Numbered from the stretch's first letter, positions 11,190 through 22,439 are shown. The stretch is 64,000 bases of DNA from Procambarus clarkii (GCF_040958095.1 NC_091214.1:5445501-5509500); one strand, 5' to 3'. Program-made: numbers and translations. Notes: generated by a model not told the origin, from the sequence alone.

Positions 11190-12150
11190 AAGTCAAGACA
11201 ACTGGCTGCAACCACTGACCCAATGCAAAGCAGGCCCTACTAGGTCCAGGGAGATTGAGAAGGTAGCGAGCGGCCAGGACCCTGTTCAACCTCCGAAAAC
11301 CACGTGCCCGAATGTCAACCCATGACATGTTGCCAAAGACGGCAGCAAACTTACAAACGTCGTGGGCACGAGGATAGACCGCAGACTGGCTAGACTTAAT
11401 AACCCTGTGGACGACCTGGAAGACTCGAGACCAGGAACAGGGAAGGAGGGAAACCGGGTCAACCCAAACCGCATCCCTGGCCACCAAAGCCGTGGTGCGC
11501 AAATAATGGCGGAGAGCCGCAACGAGACACAAAACACAATGCACCCTCCGCCTGACCAACCAAGCATGAACAACCCAAGGAAAGGACCCCTCCAGAAAGC
11601 AGCAGTCTCATTCTTTGCCAAAAAAGAAGACCTACCAAAAGGACCAAAATAGCAGAAACCCCTGCACTGGAGGAGAGCATGAAGCACCCCGACTCAACCC
11701 CCAGAGGCCAATGCCAACAGGAAAATAACCTTAGAAAAACACTCTTGAATTGAAGAGGCTACAAAACACCGAGGAGAAGAGAGAAAAGAAAGCACCCGGT
11801 CCAAAGACCAGGACAGCTCAGGCAGCGCATGAGCATGCCGGAGGTGAAACAACGCGCGAGACATCTTGTGAAACAGAGCAGACGTAACATCAATACTGAG
11901 CGCAAGCTGGAGCAGCTCCGACAACGCCGCACGATACAATTCGATAGTATTCGACATAAGATGACGGTCCTGAAACAACCACGAAATGAAGGACAAAACA
12001 ACCCTATCAGAGACCAAAGAACACCTAGGCAGTGATAGGAAAAACCAGAAGGACCGCCAGGAATCATCATACTGCAATACGTGACGTAGTACGCAGGTGG
12101 GAGACCAACAACGAAGCCACCTGCGCCACATACAAGTGATGATAAACCCA
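11190..12150 (-). pseudogene. DIRS tyrosine recombinase pseudogene, copy C
   Basis: The minus strand encodes the third DIRS ORF in pieces. An N-terminal part (11694-12131) has GIDVTSALF-like text shared with copies D and E. The C-terminal part (11182-11559) has AHDVCKFAAVFGNMSWVDIR and RVLAARYLLNLPGPSRACFA. Family comparison with copy D (YDVRK) shows that the box II HxxR arginine is Cys here, while the nucleophile tyrosine in ARYL is kept. Frames change at least twice, so the recombinase is inactive. Confidence 0.75.
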
Positions 12151-12349
12151 AGTCAGAAACTCAAAACACGAAGACTCGAGGAGAAGAACGAACCAACTTC
12201 GTATCGGGCTGGACCGATCTGCTAAAAGAGGCGGAGCCGCGGGAAGACCCTCAAGTTTGGACACCGGGGAAGCAGCGCCTGAAACCAAGGCTGGGCCAGC
12301 CACCAAGGAGCCAGGACAACTCTGGTAAGTCTCCAAGCAAGTCAGGACC

Positions 12350-14139
12350 TACAGCAACAGCTGAATTGGGGAAAACAGGTATAGGTAACCCCACCTTGCC
12401 CAGTCCAGCCTGAGGGCGTCAACCCCAATGACCTCGCAGTTGGGAAAAGGCACCACGTATACCAGGAGATGCCTCAACCACGCCAACGTAAAGAGATCCA
12501 TTTCCGGGGACCCGAACATTCGGGAAAGCCAACTGAACGAGTCAGCGTCAACCATCCATTCCATGGAAAGGGTAACAAACCGGTACAGGCCGTCTGCCAG
12601 GACATTGGACACCCTCCCCCCAAACGTGAACCGCCAGGAGATCCAAACCCTGAGAACGAATCAGACGAGTCACCTGAAGCAACCAGCCCCAAAGAGCCAA
12701 GGACCGCAGCGAACCCCTGCAGTTCAGGCAATGAACCACCGGGGAACAGTCCGAGTGGAGCCTGATCGTTGGTCCATGAGCGACCCAAATTCTCCAGAGC
12801 TACATCCACACAGCCGCGAACTCTCGCACCATGTTGTGAGCCAGACGGAAGGACGGACTGTCCCTGGCCGGCCTGGTGAGCACTGGTCACAAAGCCCCAG
12901 CCCAGAGACGACGCGTCCGTGAAAACATCGAGCGAGGACTCAGGTAGGCACCAAGGCACTGAACCCTGAAAAACCTGAAGAGGAAGCCGGCAACGCAGCA
13001 ACCAACGCAAAGCCCCCGGAGTCTGAATCCAGCAGATGTGAGAGAGGTAGAAGGGACGTCCCCAAAGGAACCAGAACAGCCGACGAAGCCACACCCGACC
13101 CAGCGGGTAGACCGTCATGGCAAAGTTCATGCTCCCGCACAAATCCTCAAGCAACCGCCGCATGACTCGGAAGCCCCTCAGGAATAGACACAGGCAAAGC
13201 AGAGCCGCCAGAGGAAGAGACAAGGAAACGATCCGAGCGTCCCATACAAGACCCAACCAAGACCGAACCCGATAGGGAACCAGATCGGACTTCCGCCAGT
13301 TCACCAAGAACCTGAACCCAGTGAGCTGGGAAAGAACCAAATCCCTGGCAAGCAGGCACGCAGACTGGCTGGGAGCCCAAACCAGTCAATCGTCAAGGTA
13401 GGCCAAAACCCGAACACCTAACAGCTGCAGGAAGGCCACCATGACCCGAGTAAAGCGTGTGGAAACGCGAGGAGCCAGATTCAAGCTGAATGGAAGGCAA
13501 TGAAAGCCGTTCCCTTGAAGCACTACAACAAAACCGAGCCAGTCCCTCAACCTTGGATGAATCAGCACGTGCCAATACGCGTCCTTGAGGTCTAGGGACA
13601 CCATCCAAGAGTCCGGCTCCAACAAAAGACAGACCTGGGACAGAGTAGTCATCCGAAAGGAGGGGCAATAAACCCACGGGTTCAGACGGGACAAGTACAG
13701 AATGAACCCAGAGGTCTGTGCAGTCCCGTTTCGGGACCAGAAACAGGTGGGAAACCCACCTGAGGGACAAGGTCGTTTCCACCACGCTCAAGCGAACCCA
13801 CTCCAAGATGACTCGACAGAGCACAGGAGAAGAGGCCTGCCCTGCCAGTCCCAAACCCACTGAAGGAGGAGTAGCCACCCAACACCACCGCAGGTTGCAA
13901 GAAACGACCCGAACGGTCCACAAATTGTGCGACCAGGCGCAAGCAAACAGAGCAAACTTCACCCTCACCACCCCATCTATGGGACGAACAGCAGAAGGAC
14001 CGATGCACCTTACGAGCACCGAAATAGCACACTGGGTGATCCCTGCACTGAAAAGAAACAGATGGCATCGAAGGCTGCGCCGGCGCCAAATCTGCCGCCA
14101 CTGGCATACCATGACGGGAAGAAACCCGAGTTCTGGCAC
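12350..14139 (-). pseudogene. DIRS RT-RNase H pseudogene, copy C
   Basis: The RT reads SRLNPWVYCPSFRMTTLSQV, MVSLDLKDAYWHVLIH, FHCLPFSLNLAP and then AYLDD followed directly by TGA in place of a Trp codon (near 13386), a nonsense change just after the catalytic box. The frame resumes with the connection region and an RNase H-like part containing DVFTDASSLGWGFV (frame 12474-13340), ending near 12350. RT and RNase H would copy the element's RNA; this copy cannot make an intact enzyme. Confidence 0.8.
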
Positions 14140-14479
14140 GACCTTGCCAGGAAGGCTTTTAGGGGAGTTCTATCCACTTGTTCGGCTTTTGGTAGCAATT
14201 TTTTTCACCAGAATAGGGGTTTGTTTTGGGATACTTACCTTTCTGGGTGCCTGACCCGGTCAATGGCAGACATAGAATGCTTCCAACCACACGGGGGTTT
14301 CTATATACCATTGCTTCCCATGCCTCTTCTGTGGGTACCAGGTTCTGGCTCGTGGTCCCCAGTAGGCCCATAAGAACTCCATACACATGACTGATGCCAA
14401 AGTCTGACATTAGCATATCAGCCCAGTAAGTTCCGAGAAGCCGAAGGGGCTTCCCAAAAAAACACAGTGTACTTGTGTG

Positions 14480-16210
14480 GGAGGATTGTGAGAATTTTGT
14501 CCCACAAATTCCAGAATTTGTTGTTACCAATGTTGGTGTGACACCCTTATTCCACTATACTGGTGATGATATGTCTGAAATTGATTACTTTATGGCATAC
14601 TGTATTTCGATCAGCAATTCATGGACCATCTCATTGCAGAGATGAACCGATATGCTCTGGAACTCATTGACTCTGGAATTTTACCTGCCTCCCGATTGAC
14701 ACGTTATAAGATAGGACTACTGAGGAAACGTATGAGTTTTTAGCGTTGTGCTTGATGATGAGGCATGCAAATAAACACGTGATCCAGGATTATTGGAACA
14801 AAGACAGCTTTGTTCCAACCCTCTTGTTCAACAGGTACATGTCACGTGATAGGTTCCTGCTGCTTCTCAGGTGCCTGCACTTTGAGAACAATGCAAATGA
14901 AGACAGACACGACAGACTGTGGAAAGTGCGGAAAATATTTAGTAAAGTGAAAGGAAAGTTCCATGACTATTTTGTACCAGCACAGAATGTCATGGCAGAT
15001 GAAATGCTAGTTCTCTTCAAGGGACGACTGGCGTTCAAGCAGTATATACCATCAAAGCGGCACAGGTTAGGACTAAAGTTCTTCGTGTTATATGACTGAA
15101 AAACTTACATGCTCATGGACATATTGTATTCAGGTACAGATGTTGACATACCAGGTCAAGATCCACATTGGTTCTCAGGCAGTGTCGTGAAAACACTCAT
15201 GGAACCATTGCTGAACACGGGGCATAACCTGTACACGGACAACTACTATACCAGCCCCTTGCTGACCAGATTCCTCCTTGACCACCACACCGGCATATGT
15301 GGCACTGTCAAGGCCCACAGGAGGGAAATGTCAGTGTTTGGCATTGGTATTGCAGTGGGTGAATGCCAGCTGAGAAAGTGTGATAAAATGTTAAACGTGC
15401 GCTGGAGGGACAGACGCAAGGTGAATATGTTGACAACTATTCACACCGGTGCAATGTTAGACAGTGGCAAAATGAACTTTGCAACATGTTTGCCAATGAA
15501 TAAACCTGATTGTGAATAAACCTGATTTTATCATTGACTACAATGAAAATATGCGGTTAGTAGATAAATGTGACATGGTGGTTGGTGCCATCGAGTGCGT
15601 GCAAAAATCTGTGAAGTGGACAAAGAAATTGTTTTTCCACCTTGTTGACATTGCAGTGCTAAATTGTTTCAATACGTATCTCGTGAAGTATGGCAAGAGC
15701 CACCAATCCGTATATTCAGTGTTGAATGTACGAACGAATCTGTATTCATTCAGTGTAGGTGGAGGGCAGTGTTGTGACGCGTGGGGTGCCAGCAACAATG
15801 CCCCAATGCAGTTCCTGACAGACTCAGGGGTAAAGAACACTTTGCTGTACACAAGCTTGGTTATATGCCAAGCACAGACACACGGGAAAAAGGTAAATGT
15901 GCCTGCGTTGTTTGCAAGAATACACAACGTAGGGAACAGAGGTGATTATCCATCTACACTTGGTGCGTTGAGTGCAAAGTTGCCTTGTGGCCCATTAACT
16001 GCTTCACTGATTATCACACACTGGCGCAGTTCTAAGTGTGTATTGATAGTGATGTATATAGTCTGTGATAGTGTACAGTTTGTGTAAATAAGTTGTATAT
16101 ATAAATAATTGAACATGTAATATAGAAATTATAAACAAAGTTTGTGGACACATTTGTGATACCTGTACAAGTAACACAGTTTCTTTGAACAGTATGTATG
16201 GTCTACTGCC
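14480..16210 (+). mobile_element. piggyBac transposon relic Q
   Basis: Begins after the right repeat of DIRS C and carries a nearly complete but damaged transposase (14540-16035) plus an AT-rich 3' region. It runs into the Tigger element at 16217. Terminal TTAA sites could not be identified with confidence because both sides are overlain by other repeats. Confidence 0.65.
14540..16035 (+). pseudogene. piggyBac transposase pseudogene
   Basis: The transposase order is visible across three frames: an N-terminal stretch with QFMDHLIAEMNRYALELI; MSRDRFLLLLRCLHFENN; ADEMLVLFKGRLAFKQYIPS, with the first catalytic Asp; YTDNYYTSPLL, with the second; IDYNENMRLVDKCD, with the third; and the C-terminal CVVCKNTQRREQR...TWCVECKVALW zinc finger ending at TAA 16033-16035. 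Defects: a stop before 14746, TGA after FFVLYD (about 15097), a 16-bp tandem duplication near 15498-15530 that shifts the frame, and TGA in the finger. All three family Asp residues survive, but no intact protein can be made. Confidence 0.88.
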
Positions 16211-16216
16211 TGAATA

Positions 16217-17260
16217 TAGTAGCACCTCGATTAACGAGTTTAATCCGTTCTGGCACCGAGCTCGTTATGTGGAAAACTCGTCTTAAGAAACAAATTTCCC
16301 CATTTAAAATAAAGGAAATAAATTTAATCTGTTCCACTCCCAAAAACATCCATACTTGTATGACATTTTATAATGTAAATATAATACTGCACATGTAATT
16401 ATAAATGTTTTGTTGTACTGTTTTCATGTTTACTTTACCTTATGAAAAGTCGTTGCTGGCTTGAGGGAGACGATGGGGAGGTGGGAAGGAGGAGAGGGGA
16501 TATGGTGTGGAAGGAGAATCCACCTCTGAGTCAGGTGGCCTCTCTTCTTGGGAGTTTCACCCCACTGGGACCGGGTTGTGGTTCACTATCACTTGCTGGT
16601 CTTTTCTCTACTTTTGCAAAGAACGTTTCTATTGACAATTGCTTTTGTCTTTGTTTTAGGATGTTCCTAAAACAAGACAGCAAATTGTCATTAAACATGT
16701 TCACACACCGGGTTGTTACTGCTTTATCAAGGCAACTTTTCCAAGAATGCTGTCACCTTTTCAAACATTCCCAACACTTCCCTGATCTCACTGGAAGAGG
16801 CAGCATCCTCCCTTACCTCCTCATCCCCTTACTAATGGTGCAAATTGTTGATGAGGCCCTGCCATACTCCCTTGTGAGATCAGTCACACAGACACCATGC
16901 TCATGCTTTGCTATAATTTCCTTCTTCAAATTCACAGTAATTGTGTCTTTCTTCCTCTTGACAACACTATCTTTAGCAAGCAGCTTCTTTGGCGACATTG
17001 TGCGTTACAAATTGTAGTCACAAAACCACAAAAAGCGCAAATAAAAGCAGAGGGATGCTTGTCGTGCGCGATACAGCAACAACACTGGCGTCAGAGACAT
17101 CCAAGAATTTGCAAGAACCCGTGGGGTGCTAGGAAGCACCATGTGGTTTTGCTCATTAACAGAGGTGAAGCTCATCAATAGAGACAAATTTGCTGTGAGT
17201 GGCTCGCTCGTTACTCGAAATGCTCGTAGATAGAGCCGCTCGTTAATCGAGGTACCACTA
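16217..17260 (-). mobile_element. Tigger/pogo-type DNA transposon, internally deleted
   Basis: Inverted termini match over about 22 bp with two differences (TAGTAGCACCTCGATTAACG on the left, TAGTGGTACCTCGATTAACG read inward from the right). They are flanked by TA (16215-16216 and 17261-17262), the target of Tc1/mariner/pogo elements. The interior on the minus strand holds the first 61 codons and the last part of a Tigger transposase with the DDE core missing. It is about 1 kb against roughly 2.4 kb for full Tigger elements. Confidence 0.85.
16813..16998 (-). pseudogene. Tigger transposase N-terminal HTH fragment
   Basis: Starts at ATG (16998) with MSPKKLLAKDSVVKRKKDTI and continues to IIAKHEHGVCVTDLTREYGR, the CENP-B/psq-type helix-turn-helix that binds the transposon ends. 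The frame then stops. Farther left on the same strand (about 16790-16570), FRNILKQRQKQLSIETFFAK and EKRPASDSEPQPGPSG are the usual Tigger C-terminal text. The catalytic DDE domain between them has been lost. Confidence 0.85.
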
Positions 17261-17381
17261 TATTGTAAACCTGTTCAATATACATAGGATTAGCCAGAAA
17301 AAACAAAAGAAATACATTTGTAATTGTAACTCACATAAAAGAAATCAACTGATACTCTTTACAAAGAATCAGAAAACTTAC

Positions 17382-17579
17382 CTTTGCAAGGTCTAGCTGT
17401 CGCACTTTAGCAGACACGTTGTTAGCCAAATGATGTGTGAATGATATTGTGTTTTCCAGTTGGCGTGCATCAGCCTGGACTAGCTGGAGGGTAGGAACCA
17501 AGCGTGCTAACTGAGAGAGGCGAGCTTCCAGGTGATGTCGATTGCCAACACTCCATTCTAAACGTTCAACAACAGCTGC
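17382..17579 (-). CDS. COG4: COG4 exon 2 (conserved oligomeric Golgi complex subunit 4)
   Basis: A 198-nt minus-strand exon of exactly 66 codons, phase 0 at both ends. The acceptor is a pyrimidine-rich stretch ending in CCAACAG; the donor is AAAG|GTAAGT, close to consensus. It opens AAVVERLEWSVGNRHHLEAR and ends ...ISFTHHLANNVSAKVRQLDLAK. The closing NVS.KVRQLDLAK block is a signature of COG4 and is preceded in the family by a LxLI.xDA.QL segment, seen here as LQLVQADARQL. This N-terminal part forms the coiled-coil region that packs with the other lobe A subunits. Exon 1 lies 17.5 kb upstream (35066-35164) and exon 3 11.3 kb downstream; both introns consist mainly of transposons. Confidence 0.93.
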
Positions 17580-18453
17580 CTGTTGGTTACGTACAAAAGT
17601 AGTAAAGATTACAGTACTGCACTTTAAACTGTCACCCAAATTTTAAATTTCTGTACATGCTATATTGTCCAGTGAAAGTAAAAAAAAAAAAGCATTGAAT
17701 TTAATGAAACGCCATTTTCTGTGAAAGACCCAGAGGCTCCCCGGAGCTATCCAGGCTGATATGTAACTATTAGCTTTCTGGCACCCGTCAAAGTGCATGG
17801 AGTTCTTGCCTACCAGGGACCACAAACCAGAACCTGGCCCCCTCAGAAAGGCATGAGAAGCATTAGCCTATAGAAACCCAAATGTGGTTGGGAGCATTCT
17901 ATGTCTGCCATCGACCGGGTCTGGCACCCACCCTCAAAACAAACCCCCTTTCCGGTGAAAACATTGCTACCGAAAGTCGAACGAGTGAATGGAACTCCCC
18001 AAATTAAAATTAGCAATTGGGCATGACGTCATCACGTTGCCGTGCCTCTGTCTATGCAACCCTCTCTCCTTGGGACAGGGAAAGGAAGAACCCCAGACCC
18101 TCGTGCCGGCAATCCAACCGGCAGTCCTCAGGCTGGATGTCAAAAACACGCAAAAACACCACCGACTGGAGGGAGGGAGGGAGGGAGGGAGGGATGCTGG
18201 GGAGCTCTGGGTCTCACCCAGAAAATGGCATTTCATTACATTCAACGCTGGTTTTCTGGGGGGGAGCCCCCGTTGGCTCCCCGGAACTAACTACCCGAAG
18301 ACAAGGAAAAACACAGGGACTTACCCGGGAGGCAATCAGTTCTCACTCCTCAATGCGAACTCGAGACAACTGGCTGCAACTGCCAACCCAATGCAACGCA
18401 GGCCCTACCAGGTCCAGGGACATTGACAAGGTAGCGAGCAGCCAGGACCCTGT

Positions 18454-19980
18454 TTGGCCCTTCACATTCTGTGGAGACAAAGTCTAGATACTGGCGTTAT
18501 CCCTGACATACTAAAAACAGCAGAGATAGCACCACTCCATAAAGGAGGAAATAAGGCAGAGGCAAAAAATTACAGACCGATAGCACTAACATCGCACATC
18601 ATAAAAATTTTTGAGAGAGTGCTAAGAAGTAAGATCACAAAATACATGGAATCACAGCATCTCCATAACCCCGGACAACATGGTTTCAGAACAGGGCGCT
18701 CTTGCCTGTCGCAGTTGCTGGACCACTATGATATGGCATTAGATGCTATGGAAGACAAACAAAACGCTGATGTAATTTACACAGATTTCGCAAAAGCTTT
18801 TGATAAATGTGACCATGGTGTTATTGCACATAAAATGCGTTCAAAAGGAATTACCGGGAAAATAGGCAGATGGATCTACAATTTCCTGACCGACAGAACC
18901 CAATGTGTAATAGTCAACAAAATAAAATCCAGCCCATCAACCGTGAAGAGCTCAGTCCCCCAGGGTACTGTGCTTGCTCCAGTACTTTTTCTCATCCTCA
19001 TATCGGACATAGACCAGAACACAACCTATAGCACTGTATCATCCTTTGCAGATGACACTAGGATTTTCATGAGAGTTGGCAACATAGAGGACACGGCAAA
19101 CCTCCAATCAGATGTAGATCAGGTCTTTCTATGGGCTACAGAAAATAATATGGTATTCAACGAGGATAAGTTTCAGCTCATGCGATACGGAAAAACTGAA
19201 AATATAAAAACAGAAACCACGTACAAAACGCAGGCAAATCATAACATAGAACGAAAAGGCAATGTAAAGGACCTGGGTGTACTCATGTCGGAAGACCTTA
19301 CCTTTAAAGAACACAATAAAGTAGCCGTCACAACTGCAAGAAAAATGACAGGTTGGATAACAAGAACTTTTCACACTAGAGATGCTATACCGATGATGAT
19401 ACTTTTCAAAACGCTTGTGCTCTCTAGAGTGGAGTACTGCTGCACAATGACAGCCCCTTTCAAAGCTGGAGAAATTGCTGACCTAGAGAGCGTGCAGAGA
19501 TCCTTTACTGCTAGAATCCACTCAGTAAAACATCTAAATTACTGGGACCGACTAAAGAGCCTAAATCTGTACTCCCTTGAGCGCAGGCGGGAGAGATACA
19601 TAATAATTTACACGTGGAAAATAATTGAGGGGCTGGTCCCAAACCTGCACACAGAAATAACACCACATGAGACCAGAAGACATGGCAGGATGTGCAGAAT
19701 ACCCCCGTTGAAAAGCAGAGGTGCAACAGGTACTCTGAGAGAGAACTCTATCAACATCAGAGGCCCGAGACTGTTCAACACGCTTCCACTACACATAAGG
19801 GGCATAACTGGCAAACCCCTCACAGTGTTCAAGAGAGAACTGGATAAGCACCTCCAAAGGATACCTGATCAACCAGGCTGTGACTCATACGTCAGGCTGC
19901 GAGCAGCCGCGTCTAACAGCCTGGTTGATCAGTCCAGCAACCAGGAGGCCTGGTCGACGACCGGGCCGCGGGGACACTAA
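18454..19980 (+). CDS. LINE reverse transcriptase, copy 1 (open frame, 5'-truncated)
   Basis: An uninterrupted frame of about 508 codons, mostly RT: AEIAPLHKGG, NYRPIALTSHIIKIFERVL, HNPGQHGFRTGRSCLSQLL, YTDFAKAFDKCDHG, SSVPQGTVLAPVLFLILISD and the active-site SSFADDTRIF. Then come the thumb and C-terminal part with RVEYCCTMTAPF and YWDRLKSLNLYSLERRRERY. The endonuclease is missing because of 5' truncation, so there is no real start codon and the fragment is not expected to be expressed. The absence of stops suggests a fairly recent insertion. Confidence 0.85.
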   Translation: MALHILWRQSLDTGVIPDILKTAEIAPLHKGGNKAEAKNYRPIALTSHIIKIFERVLRSKITKYMESQHLHNPGQHGFRTGRSCLSQLLDHYDMALDAMEDKQNADVIYTDFAKAFDKCDHGVIAHKMRSKGITGKIGRWIYNFLTDRTQCVIVNKIKSSPSTVKSSVPQGTVLAPVLFLILISDIDQNTTYSTVSSFADDTRIFMRVGNIEDTANLQSDVDQVFLWATENNMVFNEDKFQLMRYGKTENIKTETTYKTQANHNIERKGNVKDLGVLMSEDLTFKEHNKVAVTTARKMTGWITRTFHTRDAIPMMILFKTLVLSRVEYCCTMTAPFKAGEIADLESVQRSFTARIHSVKHLNYWDRLKSLNLYSLERRRERYIIIYTWKIIEGLVPNLHTEITPHETRRHGRMCRIPPLKSRGATGTLRENSINIRGPRLFNTLPLHIRGITGKPLTVFKRELDKHLQRIPDQPGCDSYVRLRAAASNSLVDQSSNQEAWSTTGPRGH

Positions 19981-20010
19981 GCCCCGGAAAAACCTCAAGG
20001 TAGCCTCAAG
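18456..20010 (+). mobile_element. CR1/L2-like LINE, copy 1, 5'-truncated, inserted in DIRS D
   Basis: Begins GGCCCTTCACATTCTG inside the RT coding region and ends CCTCAAGGTAGCCTCAAGG. The DIRS sequence resumes immediately (CCAGGACCCTGTT before, GACCTCC after) with no clear target duplication. Near 19870-19935 the 3' end carries an inverted repeat (TGATCAACCAGGCTGT / ACAGCCTGGTTGATCA). Closely related to copy 2 (37930-39790) and more distantly to copy 3 (60700-63816). Confidence 0.85.
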
Positions 20011-20949
20011 GACCTCCAAAAACCCCAAGCCCGAATGTCAACCCAAGACAAGTTGCCAAAGATAGCAGCCAAAGCAGCAAACTTACGAACATCGTAGGCA
20101 CAGGGATAGACCGTAAGATGGCTAGACTTAATAACCCTGCAGATGACCTGGGAGACCTGAGCCCTGGAACAGGGAAGGAAGAAAACTGAATCAACCCAAA
20201 GCGCACCCCCAGCAACCAAAGCCATGGCACCCATATAACGGCAGGGAGTCGCAACCAGACACAACACATGATGCACCCCTGGCCTGATCAACCAAGCATT
20301 AACAACCCAAGGACTCCTCCGGAAAGCAGCAGTCTCATTCTTCACCAGAAAAGGAAAAGACAGCTGCAAACAAATAAACCTACCACCAGGACTGAAGGAG
20401 CAGAAACCCCTGCACTGGAGGAGAGCATGAAGCTCACCGACCCGACTCTCAGAGGCCAATGCCAACAGGAAAAGAGCCTTAGAAAAACAATCCTGAACCA
20501 AAGGAGCCACTACAAACTGAGGAGAAGAGAGAAAAGAGAGCCCCCGGCCCAAAGACCAGGATGGCTCAGAAGGCACATGAGCAGATTTGAGGTGAAACAA
20601 TGCACGAGACAGCTTGCGGAACACCGCAGAAGTAACATCAATACCGAATGCATGCTGGAGCGGCTCCCGCCAGCGCCGCACAATACGAGGCGGCAGTATT
20701 TGGCAAAAGTCAACGGTCCTGGAACAACCACGAAAGGAGGGATAAGACAACCCTATCAGAGACCAAAGTACACCTATCCAGTGATAGCAAAAACCAGAAG
20801 GACCACCAGGAAACTTCATACTGCCGCCGAGATGAAGCACGCAGGTGGGAGACCAACAAAGAAGCCACCCGTGCTCCATACAAGTGATGATCGACTCGAG
20901 TCAGAAACTCCAGATACGAAGACTCGAGGAGAAGAACGAACCAGCCTCA

Positions 20950-21900
20950 TACTAGGCTGGGTCAATCTGCTGAAAAAGGTGGAATCGCGGGAAGACTCTT
21001 GGGTTTGGACACCAAGTAAGCAGCACCTGAAACCAAGGCTGGGCCTGCCACCAAGGAGCCAGAAGGACAACTCTTCCCTGGTAAGTCTTCAAGCGAACCA
21101 GGACCTGGAGCAACAGCTGAACTGGGAAAAAGAGGTACAGGTAACCCAACCTCGGCCAGTTTTGCCTAAAGGCATCGACCCCGATGGCCTTGCAGTCAGG
21201 GAAGGGCGTCACGTATACCAGGAAACGCTTCGACCACGCCGATATGAAGAGATCCACTTCCAGAGTCCCGAACGTCTGGCAGAGCCAACTGAACGAGTTT
21301 GCGTCAACCGTCCATTATGTGGAAGGAGAAATGAACCGAGACAGGCCATCCGGCAGGACATTGAACACCCCCCTGAACGTGAACTACCAGGAAGCCAAAC
21401 CCCGAGAACTCAGCAGACGAGTCACCCGAAGCAACCAGCCCCAAAGAGCCAAGGACCGCATGGAACCCCCTCGGTTCAGACAATGAACCACTAAGGAAAC
21501 AGTCCAAATGGAACCGGATCATCGATCCACGAGCGACCTGAACCCTACGGAGCAACATCCACACAGCCGCGAACTCTCACACCATGCTGTAAGCCCGACG
21601 GAAGGATGGACCCCACCGTCTCTGGCCAGCCTGGTGAGCACTGGTCACAAAGCCGCAGCCAAGAGACGTGTTCGTGAATGCATCAAGCGAGGGTTCAGAT
21701 AGGGTTCAGTGCCAAGGCACTGAATCCCCCCAAAAAACGAAGAGGAAGCCGGCGATGTAGCAATCAACACAAAGCCCCCGGAGACCAAACCCAGTGGTCA
21801 CAAAAGAGGCAAAAGTCATGTCCCCGAAGGAACCAGGACAGCCAACGAAGCCATACCCATCCCAGCGGGTAGACCATCATGGCAAAGTTCAGGCTCCCAC
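20950..21900 (-). pseudogene. DIRS RNase H and connection region, copy D
   Basis: The minus strand shows broken text matching copy C: RFHLDCFLSGSLSEPRGF and GSLGLVASGDSSAEF (21564-21304), then SAWSKRFLVYVTPFPDCKAI (21257-20952). The RT palm found in C and F is absent. A DIRS internal deletion remnant. Confidence 0.6.
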
Positions 21901-22439
21901 ACAAACCACCTAGTAGACAGGATCACACCACAAGGCACAGAACTGGAAAACACAGGAACCAGAGATGCACGACCTTGCTAGTTCACATCAGCCACAGAAT
22001 TGGGGTGTGAATAGTCGGCGCAGATAGCTATCCACACCCCAGTTCCAGATAATGGATAACTGGGGGTCCCCCTTCCTCCTCCTGGGAAGGGTAGAGGGGC
22101 TGCGCAGATGGCGGCGAGATGACATGGTGACGTCATGCTCGTTTCCTCATTTTCATTTGGGGAATTCTGTCCACTAGTTCAGTTTTAAGTAGCAATATTT
22201 TAACCAGAATAAAGGTTTGTTTTGGAGTGCTTATCTTTCTGGGTGCCTGACCCGGTCGATGATAGACATAGAATGCTCCCACTCACACTGGGGTTTCTAT
22301 AAGCCATTGCTCCTCGTGCCTCTCTGAGGGGGGCCAGGTTCTGGCTCATGGTCCCCAGTAGGACTAGAACTCCATGTGCATTGACTGATGCCAGAGTTTA
22401 ATAGATTCATATCGGCTTGGTTAGCTCCGGGAAGAAAAG

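Larger units (their letters stand above)
10525..14468 (-). mobile_element. DIRS-type retrotransposon copy C, both terminal repeats present
   Basis: A 3.9-kb element bounded by an inverted terminal repeat at the left (10525-11120) and right (14150-14468). From the right: terminal repeat, RT-RNase H (14139-12350) and tyrosine recombinase (12150-11190). The gag-like region seen in copy A (about 1 kb) is missing: the RT frame begins only tens of bases inside the right repeat, so this copy has an internal deletion. Stops and frameshifts are present throughout. Confidence 0.82.
18310..20879 (-). pseudogene. DIRS tyrosine recombinase, copy D, interrupted by a LINE
   Basis: The frame 20879-20012 carries most of the recombinase: GIDVTSAVFRKLSRALFHL, then LLALASESRVGELHAL with the box I arginine, and CAYDVRKFAALAAIFGNLSW, where box II has Tyr-x-x-Arg in place of the usual His-x-x-Arg. 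It ends at the LINE junction (20011). The C-terminal part with the nucleophile region resumes at 18455 and runs to about 18310. Without the LINE this would be the best preserved recombinase in the window. Confidence 0.8.

Noticed and set aside
20268-21494. A plus-strand frame of about 400 codons
   Set aside because: It is the antisense of DIRS D; the minus strand carries recognisable recombinase and RNase H text, while this frame is low-complexity Arg/Pro/Thr without domains.
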